NCBI RefSeq assembly: GCF_042242105.1
Contig: NC_092032.1
Span: 17,794,915 to 17,858,914, forward strand
Origin: Pempheris klunzingeri
Lineage: Eukaryota; Chordata; Actinopteri; Acropomatiformes; Pempheridae
Direction of reading: 5' to 3'
DNA length: 64,000 nucleotides
Positions 48,151 through 59,000 of this stretch are shown in pieces. The notes beneath the pieces were generated by a model that saw only the letters and a program-made list of their open reading frames with translations, made no database searches and was not told the DNA's origin. The translations under genes were made by a program, and so were the position numbers. Every line of letters starts with the position of its first letter. Position 1 is the stretch's first letter.

Positions 48151-48424
48151 TATCTTTCGAATCCAACCAGTTTCATTTTAACAGCATGACACTCTGCTGA
48201 AACACCTCTCAGGAGTGAATACATGTCTACAAGCTCTCCCATCACGTCTGAGAGTGAGCATTTAAAATAGAGCTGCTCGCCCCAGAGGAGATGACAAGTG
48301 CAAATTTTAACTGACAAACAACTGGTGGAATCCAGGCTACAATCTAAATGAGAATTTCTGAGTAGGAAGAGTAATGAGATGGTTTACTTTTATTGCATCC
48401 TCAATGAGGAAAGTATTGACCCAC

Positions 48425-48488
48425 CTTGTGTTCCTGTGGCGTTGTATCTGCAGCACAATAACAGGACAGCAGCAAATAGCAGGCTCAT
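48425..48488 (-). pseudogene. itgb1: Integrin relic exon 1: start and signal peptide
   Basis: ATG at 48488 opens MSLLFAAVLLLCCRYNATGT, a plausible signal peptide, then Q and one base before the donor GTGGGT. This exon is intact. Confidence 0.7.
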
Positions 48489-50619
48489 CTTCGGGAAAAA
48501 AAAGGAAAGCAATTTACTGACTAAAAATGTGGACCATTCTTTCCTCTCGAATCATTAAGGTGGAGTGGAGTTGTAATTGCTGTTTAAAGAAAATAATCTC
48601 TACACCGAGCAGCTCACAAAAGACACCAATATTTGACCTACTAGTTGTTTGGTGTATACAATAGAAATAAGAGGCACGTACCTTGAATGATTCAACTGTG
48701 TGGAGACAAACATGAAGGGAATTGGGGGAGCCTGATCTCTGGGGGAGGGACCAGATGGTTCCTTTATACGTGCTGTACAGGACATGATCTCGGGGACTCC
48801 ACCACCACTCCCTCCCTCTGTTATCCTCTTTCCTATAGCAGCCACAAGTGGATCTGCCAGCTTATGTTTCAGGGTCCTGAGCAGCAAATGATCTCTTCAA
48901 GTAAGACCGAAGATAAAGAGAATAAGTCCTTGGTTTTCTGCTGAGAAAAGCTGAAGAGCAGAGAAAGACACTCTGTGCCACACTTGTCCTCATATATAGC
49001 ACGGGACTGGTGTTAGAGAGCAAACGCTATCTCTGACAATTTCTGCTACGCTCTGCTTTCTCAATTGTTTGGCCTTGCTGACCACTGTATGAAACTAAAG
49101 CCTGTATGGGAAGATATTGACCCAACTGCACACAAGCTAAATGAGTTTTGAGAATGTGTTTTGCCTTACCTATGCAGGGGCATAGTCTTTAGACCTCTGC
49201 GGTCAGAGCCACTATCCCATCGCGCAAGGCAGGGGAGTCAAACAAATAATATGAGAGCTGATCTTCAGCTAATGGGCGATTTATTTGCATCCATCTGGTG
49301 GGATGCCAGTTTTATCCCACAGAGGAGTTATTTCCTAGAGCTATGTGGAAACAAAGTGCCCAGTGATCACATATCATCACACACTAAAATAATAGAGAGG
49401 GATTATCTGCAGTATTCTATTAAAGACTGGAAGAAAATATGCAGTGTGCTTTCCTCAAGATCAAGCAGCTTTCACTGCCCACTCCAAACCCACAGAAACT
49501 GCAGAAAACAATGGAATTAGTCACTGTGCAGAAATGAGATGGACAATACATCGAAGCGACGGTTTGTTATTCCCTTTTGAAAGATAATGGCGCTGAGAAT
49601 TAAATGATAATCGTTAAAAAAAAGACCACTTTCCATTAGGGCTGACTTCTATTTGGTTTAATTCAATTCAAATATCTTTATCAGTCAGTGAGTGGAACTT
49701 TGTTTGCAGACAGAGTTTAGAATAAAAATGCTCGACAAATCACCTCGTCCTCGAACCATGCAGCCAACTATCACTTGATAACACCAGATACAGAGTCACT
49801 TGCACAACACAATTCAAACAATTCAGCCAAAAATATAAAAGTTTTTCCCCCGGCCACATGAGGCCATGCCATCCTACGTTCAAGAAGTCACTATGACTCA
49901 TTTCAGAGCAGAATATGGAGCTCTCATCAAAGCACAAAGACAGAAGACCACGCACTGTTAACTCTGGCAATTTAAGGAGATTTCCTCTTTGCCCACTAAC
50001 ATCCTACTTTTAGGATGGTGCTCTCTGTATTTTCACTTCCAAAATGCACCAGCAGTTCTCATCTCCTTCCCAAAGGGACATTGATCTCAGGTCACTGAGA
50101 ATGGGCAGCCACTGAAAGGCATTAACAACTCTCCAATGTTCCCTTTTGGAGAAATAATGCATGAGCATCCTACAAATGACGACATCCATAGTCACAATTT
50201 AGAAAAGAACAAAATAGAGGCTTTTAGCGCTTTACTATTCTGTGAAAATCCAGCATTTGTTCTTATTAGTAGACTAATTAGTCATTTTTAGGCAGTTTCC
50301 CACAAAAAAAAACAACAACTCGAAGTCCATTTACTCACTTTTTCTGTTTTTTCTTTCGTTTACACCTCACGGTCTTCATTAGCAGATGTGCTAACCCTGT
50401 GAGATGTAACTGAAAGCTCAAAGCACAAGTAAAAACTTGCTGGTTGTAATGATTCCAAGGCCAAACATGACTTTTTCTGTTTTGTCTGCATTTTGCAGTC
50501 TTCCGCTAAAGCTCAAGCAAAAGCAAGTGGACCCTGAGTTAAGATATGCTTCAACAAACTAGAAAATCTGTCTGAATACTAATACGTGGACCTTTGGTTA
50601 AGATATTTTTGTCAAACCA
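48489..50619. other. Intergenic upstream of the integrin relic
   Basis: No gene recognised. A short reversed LINE-tail remnant is likely at 49660-49725 (ttcaattcaaatatctttatcag...). The former integrin promoter would lie at the left end, but no motif stands out. Confidence 0.45.
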
Positions 50620-51110
50620 TAGGTCATGCATATAGACTGTATAAAAGAAGTGAACATAATCCCAGTGACGTCACCCAGTGGTTTGTGGGATTGGCATTTT
50701 GTCCATCGCTATCTTGTTTCTGAAACCAGACGTGATGTTCATTTTGCTGCATCTGATTGGCTAGGATTAAGCATGGCCCACCTGATTGATCAGTCACAAG
50801 ATAATCCTGCCCTAAAGGATACCCTGCTTTATCGCATCGTATCGCATCGTATCGTATCGTATCGTATCGTATCGTATCGCATCGTATTTTACTCTAAATG
50901 GAACCATAATACGCTAAATGTACATCCTGCTGTATTGAAGAAGACTTGGAAGTAATGATTGAGACCATAAACTTCTTGGGAAAATGTTTGCTGAGATCAA
51001 ACTGAAAAATAAGAGTTGTTTTCTCACAGACTACAATTGGACCTCTTTTTGGAGCCAATGGAGTCGCTCCCTGCTGACCCCTAGAAAGAAAACAAGCACT
51101 TCTGCATTGG
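50620..51110 (+). repeat. Dispersed fish repeat with an embedded pentanucleotide array
   Basis: Begins 'catatagactgtataaaagaagtg' with 'gtgacgtcacccagtggtttgtggg', and ends 'ggacctctttttggagccaatggagtcgctccctgctgacccctagaaag'. Both ends match a repeat that I know as very common in percomorph genomes; class unknown to me. Confidence 0.65.
50831..50885. repeat. (ATCGT)n pentanucleotide microsatellite
   Basis: Eleven uninterrupted 5-nt units, eight ATCGT and three ATCGC, lying inside the dispersed repeat at 50620-51110. Confidence 0.95.
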
Positions 51111-51348
51111 AATTTATTCAATAATTTAGACAATACATTTGTATCTGAGGCTCAACAAACATCAGAAATACTCTAAAAAAGTGAAACATTTTATTTTGTT
51201 GGTAGAGCAGAACACAACCGTGCTTCATCTCACTTTTTAAAAAGTGTCTCATTACCCTCTCTTATGAGATACTGCACAAAACATCTATGCATTAGAGTTA
51301 ATCCCTAAAGGGAAAGGGAAATATAGAATATTCAATGACAGTTCCACT

Positions 51349-51354
51349 TTTATT
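51349..51354 (-). terminator. pskh1: Candidate pskh1 poly(A) signal AATAAA
   Basis: TTTATT on the plus strand, about 1.06 kb downstream of the kinase stop. A second TTTATT lies near 51190. The choice between them is not resolved by sequence. Confidence 0.35.
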
Positions 51355-52411
51355 GTCTTTTTTCATGAGGTTTATATTTCTTTTGTCTCCTTCCAATATT
51401 TGTCTTGGTTAAATCTGTCTTGCATTCAGATATTATATATCGCTGTGTGTAGATCTAATACATGATTCATCATTTGCAACCAAAAGCTTTAATAATGAAT
51501 GATTAAAACAAGAAAATGGGAGAGTAAACGTTATTGTCAATTATGTTTTGCATCCTACTTGAAGTTTAATGCACTTTCGGAACTTGATGCATTCTAGTTT
51601 TACCATTTTAATTTAAAAGTCTTCACTGGAAGAAAGGGTTATTTGGAAAATGCTGTTGTTTACAGCTTACATAATGCTTGGGGGAGAGGCGAGAGCTCTT
51701 TAAACCCAGAGCTTCATTTTAACTTGATAGAGGCCTGTCACCAAATATCTGCTTTGTGCTTTCAATAGTTACACAGGACTGTGGGCGCTGCTATGTAGGA
51801 GTGACAACAAAAGAAAAGACTACAGCTTATTTGCTTCTTTCTGATGCAAAATGTTAAACATGCTAATCTCCTGGCTGTTTGTTGGTGAGGAGTTCAAATT
51901 CTATTTTAAAAGAGACAAAAGATCAGAGCAGATGAAACAAGTTTTCTTCTACTCTTACCCAGTCCTCACTAAGATTAGCTTCCATTTCTCAAATGACGAA
52001 TTTCTCATCTGTGGAGTGAACCTCTTCACTGGCAGGTAATGCAATGACTCATAATGATCTAGATGAGACCTTGAACCCATTAGTCTGAGCTGTGTGAATA
52101 ACCAGGGGCGAGAGACCTTGTGGAGGTGGACAGCTCTGCCTCAGTAGAAGCCTGGACCTCAAAACTGAAGGATATTATTCACTAACAGCTTAAGCCAACC
52201 GCACGAAATAAATTGAGGATGGAAGTCTTGGGGGAGCCTGGGTTCCTGCTTGGAGTCCAGAGAAGGGAGGAAACTTTCTTTTTTGTCACTACACCTGTGC
52301 CAAACACATTTTGTCTCCCTGTTTTCAGCTCTGAGGTTTGTGATTGTAACACACACTGAGCGGGGCCAGCTGGTTCCATCCTCTCATTAGCCTTCTCATG
52401 AATCAGGTGCT

Positions 52412-52786
52412 TCAGCTGGATGGTGATATTGGGACAGGAGCCCTCTGGCTGGATGTTATGTGGCTCTCTGAGGCTGAGTGTGTCCAGATGCCCTGCCTTG
52501 CTGCTGCTCTTGGTCTTTCTCCACTGACATTAGCCTTCCCAGGCTCACACTTGTTGGAGTCGCCAGAGCTCGCGGTACTGCTCGGGCACCGGGAGGAGCT
52601 GCGTGATGTCCGTTGCCTCAGGTTCTGGGAAATAGATCGATGGAGGTTCCTCATGGAGGAGCTGGCTGCCATGGTGATGACCCAGGGGTGATGGATGGCA
52701 TGGTTGGCCGTCAGGCGCGTGGTCGGGTCCAGTAACAGCAGGCGCTGGATAAAGTCCTTCGCCAGGTCGGACACTGAGGGCCAAGG
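52412..52786 (-). CDS. pskh1: pskh1-like coding exon 3: end of kinase domain and C-tail (aa 330-453)
   Basis: Acceptor TTCTGTTCCACAG, then PWPSVSDLAKDFIQRLLLLD, HPWVITMAASSSMRNLHRSI and a Ser/Arg-rich then Ser/Pro-rich tail to TGA at 52414-52412. As I recall it, the family tail ends differently (RSSRSTRSNKS...). Confidence 0.93.
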   Translation of the reverse strand, partial: PWPSVSDLAKDFIQRLLLLDPTTRLTANHAIHHPWVITMAASSSMRNLHRSISQNLRQRTSRSSSRCPSSTASSGDSNKCEPGKANVSGERPRAAARQGIWTHSASESHITSSQRAPVPISPSS

Positions 52787-55460
52787 CTGTGGAACAGAAG
52801 AAGCAGAGCAGAGTGATAGCAATCAGTGTCAATATAAAAACACTCACCCCCAGAAGATGTCAATTCAATGTACACACACACAGACACTCGGGAACCCCGC
52901 AGTCCCCTAAGCAGTGGCTGGGTATCTAGAAGAGGTGCCTGCACAGATTGAAAGCCTCTTCAAAGCAGGAGGTAAGATTTCATTCTAACAAAGCAATAAA
53001 ACTATGATCCCTGCGCTCTGCAGGCCTAACAAGCAGAACTAAACTCAAAGGAAAGCTAAATGTCACTGGGCAGAGTGAAGCAGCAGCCTTGGCTGAAAGA
53101 ATACGAAGGCTGGGAGGTAGGACAGGCCCTGCCGTATGTGTTGGATGTGGGTGTGTGTTTATTCTTTGCCTGCATTAGCTTCACAATAAAGGCGCCACAG
53201 ATGAGCCTCACTGGGATCTTTTGCTCTTTGTTAATTCAAATAGCAAATCATCTCCCTTGTCATGACCCAAGTTGACATTCAAGAATGCTTTGAAATCTGC
53301 CATCCCATCTTTCCAGTGGGAGAGAAGACCTCAGAATGATTATTATAATTCAGAATCAGTAAATTATTCATCATCGGCTTTGGTTCTTTGTCACAAAACA
53401 CTGTAGAGGCCTGTTTCAGGATACTGATGACCTTTGTGCTTCCATCTTATTTTAAAGTAAATATTACTGATTGACATTGAATTCAATTGATACGGAAGAT
53501 TACAAGACGGCAGAAGACACCTGATTGGGCCACAACACAATAACCTTTAGCGGTGTCAGAAGGCAAACTTGTTCTCTTTCTCTGCATCAGTGTTCGACCA
53601 AACCTGCTCCCAGTGGCCCACTGACCTACTTGTTTTTAATGTTTCCCTGCTCCAGCACACCTGCTTTAAATGATCAGCTCATCATTGAGCTCTACAGAAG
53701 CCTGATAACAACCCATCCATTGATATCATGTGTGTTTGAACAGAGCAGGGGTTTGGGAAGAGCTGTTCTTCATGATATTTAGTATGGATTGTTTGAATGA
53801 AGTCAGGTAATGTTAAGCATAATTCAGGGACTACTTCCTTAATCACTTCTATTTCACTGTCTTGTCTTTAAGATGCAAAAATGACTCACCAATTAGCTCA
53901 AATATTCTCCACCGTGTCTGGCAGAGGAGAATAAAAGCTAAATACAGTCAAATCTGTGTGTGCAAAATTCGCTCAACCTCGCACAGACTAAATCTCACTC
54001 TTTAGGGAGGTCTCGCTCTCCATTTTAATCCTGAAATGCATTTCTCTCCTCCTTTTTTTGTCTCTCGCCGAGTAATGACAATTAATCAAGCATGAAATTG
54101 ACAATCGCGAGACTGTTGCCGGTGAGAGGAATTCAAAGAAGCAGGGGCTGGCTTATTCTCACAGTGCACTGACTGGAGAGAAGTGTGTGTGTGCGAGCAC
54201 AGAGCAGGGTGCAGAGCCGCCTGCTGAACGAGTCATAAAAACGCTTCTCACTCAAACTTTCCTCTCATTGTGTTGTTATTTCACACCTGAGAGGTGGGCA
54301 GAGTGACACTCGGTTTCCTTGGGAAGGAGAGAAGGTGTTTGATTGAGCTCCCACGACTAACAAGCCTGACTTTCCTCTTCATCTAACTGGTGATTCAGTG
54401 AGGTTCCTTATTACTGTGCCATGAAACACACATTTGATAGCGGCCATGGCTAGCAGATGCCTTTTGTCCTGGCTCTGAAATGATGGGAATGCTTGAGTTA
54501 AATGCATGCTGGCTACATAAAAGAGTTGCTGAAGCCTTCAGTAGGTGGGAAGGATGCAGGGGAAAAAATCTTTGAACAGGTAACAAAAGCTTACCTCCTT
54601 CCTGCTATCAACAGACGAAACTGCGTTGTTTTCTTGCAACGAAGCCACCTGAAGGAAGTTTATCTCCCTTATTTTGAGCATTTTTCACGTCAGAATACAC
54701 AAAAGGCTTTATTGTGTCTGGAGGAAGGGGGCAAGAGATGAGGTGTTATACATCACTGTTGAGCTCGATGAAGAGGCGGGAGAGAGGGGAGATAAGTGGA
54801 GTCCAGATATGGCAAAAGCAGTGGAGAAACCTACAGGGCTTGGTTTATTGAACAACATCTTGTTAGAATGAATGAGAAGCTCCGCCGACTGTGTTTGCCG
54901 CGTGCTACATCTTTACTTGACAGAAGCAGTATAATTGCAACAAATGAAGAAAACGCTAGAAGGTTGGATTACGCTAATGTGATCACGAGGATAATACACT
55001 TTTGAGTAATGAACTGCACCACATGAGAGTCTCTGCCTCGCAATTGAGTCAAATCTGATTCATCTGGCAGCATTTCCTGAGAAACAAAGCCAAGTTTAAA
55101 TATGCCACATCATAATGAGCCCAACTGGGGAAGGTGGCCTGTTGCTAATTCAGGTGAAAGTCTCAGCTAAACCACAGTAATCAAAATATCAATACCCGGA
55201 TGCAGGAGAGATTGGACTGTCATGTACAATAGACTGTGGCCAAGTGGAGGCTGGATTTGTTCACATGCTGCTCACTAGGGGGCAGACTGGGCTAACCATT
55301 ACCCAGATTGCCCTGCTGCTGAGAGATGCAGATGTTTGGGTTGGGTCAGGAAAGTGTGTCTTCAATAAAACAGCAGCAGAATGCAGAGGAGGTTACTAAG
55401 CTGCTGTCTGAACTAAAGCAAGGATTTGTGCTTTACATACAAAATGCTGCCATGACATGA

Positions 55461-55501
<41 letters not shown>

Positions 55502-55989
55502 TCCACTTACACGATCACGCGCACCAGATGAGATGAAATGGCCTGATTCCATGTGAGGGAAGCGCTCAGTCCGACGTGCAGCAAACGGATTGAGTGATAA
55601 GGTGTGAAAAGCCCCCGAGGCTACACCCGCTCTTCCTCTCTCCCGCTCGTCCTCTGCCCCCACCTTTCTTTTCCCTCCGATGTCCTCCACCCTGCCATCC
55701 ATCCCCGACTCCCCCACCCTCCCCAACTTCCCTGCTCCCTCCCCCTGTTGAGTGAACACATCAGTGTGAGTCTGCACTACAGGTCTTTAGGCCAGGGGCT
55801 GTTGCACCCGTGGGGGGAATGTATGCACGGTGTGTGTGTGTGTGTGTGTTGCTCACACTGTAGGGAAGGGGTGGGGGATGCCGGGGAGACAGAGGGACCT
55901 GGTTCGTGGGCAGGTGCCGGGGGCCATTTGTATTTCTAAGTGAATCACACCTCAATCTTACTCAAACCCCCAGCCCACCCACACTCTCA

Positions 55990-56039
<50 letters not shown>

Positions 56040-59000
56040 TACACATTTACTGCATCTCCCCATTCTGCTTCAATAAACACAAAAGGTTACTGATACTCTG
56101 GGAACAATGTTTGCACTGTAATTGCAGCCCTCGAGTATTAATTTGCATAGCAAAGAAGAAGAGTACGTTTCAAAATATCGGTACGTCCATCTGGAAAATT
56201 GATGAATAATGAGAGGGTTAATCCTTTTTCATCACTCTGTTGAATACTTATTTCTGATTGCAGTCTGCTGCTGATGAATAACAAACTGATGACTAACATG
56301 ACTGTGCAACTTATTGACCTAAATAGTAATATAGCAATTTGTTAATAAGTGGACATAGTTCAAAGGGGATTCATAAAAATAGATTGACAGACAGCTAGAA
56401 AACAGTGGACTTTATAAACATATAAAGGAATATACGTATATTTAATATATAATGGGAAATTACTTTCCTATTATGTTTAGCAAAGCTCACCTCATTTATG
56501 GCTCCTTGTTGCACCAAATTGTGCCAACTTGCCGACCTCTTTCTTGAAGGATCTTCATAATCTTTTTAAAGGCTCTCTTGGCACTCTGACTGCAATTTCT
56601 GGGCTTATGACCGTTTTCACTGTGGACGATTTTGACCCATCAGTGTAGGATAAGCATTTATAAGCAATCAAATTAATGAGGGCTGAATTCCATTTGGCTG
56701 CTTTAGTTTCAGGGTTGAGGTATTGTGCATGCTGGCTCACTGTCACACTCACTTGAACAGAACGGAGCCACCATTACTGTTATTGATAACACCCGTGCTT
56801 TCCTTACTATGACAAAGTCAACACGTCTGCTGTGCCTAGTTTTATCGACATCTTTGGTCAAGAAGAAAGTAGTTGTTTTGATTCATTCGAAAACCTGAGC
56901 CTCACTGGGCTTGTTTATGTTGCTATACATGCAGTTCTATTATGCCACAAAATGTGATCATTCCTCCCCATGCTGTGGAAGGCATCATGCACATAGTGCA
57001 GGTCTCTGTGTCACTTTCTACAACTGGTGGACGGCTCATTTCAAATGAAACTCTTCAAGTCAAGTTTAATATGTGGGGGGAATTGCTGAGGCTGTTGAAA
57101 CTGTTCTTGTCCCAAAGACAAGCACCCTTCTGGATGACATGAAGAACCCTTGTGATGGCAGAGACCCACATTTTGTGAACACTTGTGAACCTTCATCACA
57201 CATTACAGCATTATAATCTATGTGTGTGCCTGAGTGTTGTCAGTCTATCAGAGAGGGTGGATACTTGCACATGATAGAGAATAAGTGTCTTGTCAACGTG
57301 GGAATTTGATTGATGGCTGATCTGTCAAGCCCTGGACGCCTACTCAGCCATGTATGATGTCTTCATATTGTCATCATATGATATTACAGATTGATGTCTT
57401 TGCTGCCTCTCGGTGCGCTGTGAGGTACGATACATAAGAAACTATAAAATGTGGTTTTCAGCTTTGTTCCTAAGGATTTTGCTCCACCAGTGTGGCCTAC
57501 ATATAAGCTGCATTGAAAGCTACCATGAAAACGTGAAATAAGCCCTTGCATAAACTCTAGAAGGATTTTGCACTATTGTTCAGTTGGTGGTCAGTGCAGC
57601 GGTAAACACAGGGATAATAGTCCAGGGCCTATGTATGGGAGCCTCTTGTATGCCAGACTAAAATGTCAGACCGCATCCCTGAGAATCAGGCCAGGCTTAA
57701 AGCCCAGTGAATAATCCAGCCTTGGGTGTAATCAGCGTGAAAGAACAAGCCCAAACTCACCACTGAGCTCGACAGAATAGGCTGTTAAAAATACCCACTT
57801 CAGTTGTATGACAGAGGAAAGGAGAAAAAAAAACATGCAGGGCCGACTTTCCCCCATTTCAAAGTATCCTCAGAGAGCCAAACGTGAGACACCACAACAA
57901 ACTTTCACATATCCGATCTTGTACGTTACGATGTTGCAGAGGAAGTGATGAAGGCGAGGAGAAGTTCACCTGCACGTGCTTAGTTGAAATCTTTCTACTT
58001 ATACCAGGCAAGGACGTAATAATGCAGCTACTTCAACGAGTTCTAATATCATAATGATTAAGGTGTGAATCATTCATGTGCAGGAAGTAGATGTAACCCA
58101 GCCACATGAGAACAGATGTGCTGCTGGAGTGTTACCAGGATATGATAATCGCACAAAGCAGGCACAAAGCAGGCATGTCATACACAATAAACCAGATTGT
58201 GTTGCGGGGAGGCCAAATGTCAAAATGGAAACTGCAGATGGGAGTTTCACATTTTTGCTGGAATCAGAAATAGTCTCAGTCATTGGGTTAAACCTCAGCC
58301 AGCTAAAGAATTACAACTTGTCAAAGAACTACAGATTTTCTGGGTAAACTGTGTTCCTGAGCCTCTGATTGATAGAAAAAGTTCACAAAGTTTCTATTTT
58401 AACTTCATGTCCACACCAGCTTTGTGCCAGGACTGTCAAAACAGCTTCACTAGAAGCAGGGGTCAATTCTACATTATGGGAAGGCATCTGTAATTGCTAT
58501 GAGAATGACACCTTCCACCTCTTCTATAAGAGAATATTCCTTAGAAATTGAATTGTATGGATCTGCTGCATGAACCGGTGTTCACTTTTCAAACTGGCTA
58601 CTAACTTTCTCTCTTTGTAAGCACAGCCATTCAACATTAAAACACTTTTTTAGGGACATACATAAATGTTTGTGTGAAGATACTGAAATGCAACAAGTAG
58701 CACCACACTAGACAAAATAAACTAGAAAACCATGAGCTGTTCCCCGGGAAAAATCTATGTAGTTGGTGCAACAGGTAAAACTTTTTATTGCTATTGTATA
58801 TAAATCTATATAAAGTATTCTATGGTTCCATGGCCACACACTAACCCAACATCTGCACCCTTAGTTTCTGCCTTGCTGCACATATGACACACTAACATTG
58901 GCACTGGATATAAATCAGAATTGTCCAATATACATACATATAAATACATTCTTTACATAACTAAACTCCAACATGCAATGAAAAGCCCAGTGAACTCACA

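Larger units (their letters stand above)
38776..48488 (-). pseudogene. itgb1: Integrin beta-1-like unprocessed pseudogene
   Basis: Thirteen blocks on the minus strand follow the order of integrin beta exons: signal peptide, PSI start, hybrid segment, beta-I domain, EGF-like repeats, tail domain, transmembrane and juxtamembrane. Introns sit at family positions, so this is not a retrocopy. [26 protein letters not shown] and HDRREFARF point to beta-1. It cannot encode an integrin. Exon 2 needs three frames; the beta-I exon at 45457-45612 has a frameshift, an in-frame TAA and ALVFS in place of the MIDAS DxSxS; exons at 44886-45127, 44326-44482 and 39435-39622 carry further frameshifts. The exons for the distal hybrid domain, rest of PSI and first EGF repeats are not found in the 770 nt between 40283 and 41055. 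Several exons stay open, so decay is partial and fairly recent. Confidence 0.85.
52787..58999 (-). other. pskh1-like intron 2 (6.2 kb)
   Basis: Holds microsatellites (AC at 55463-55497, GT at 55830-55849, CT/CA at 55991-56039). No further exon was recognised; the exons on either side join in phase 0. Confidence 0.75.

Noticed and set aside
38776..48488. Reading the integrin locus as a functional gene with assembly errors only
   Set aside because: Substituted MIDAS residues, a TAA by substitution and missing exons cannot come from homopolymer errors alone.
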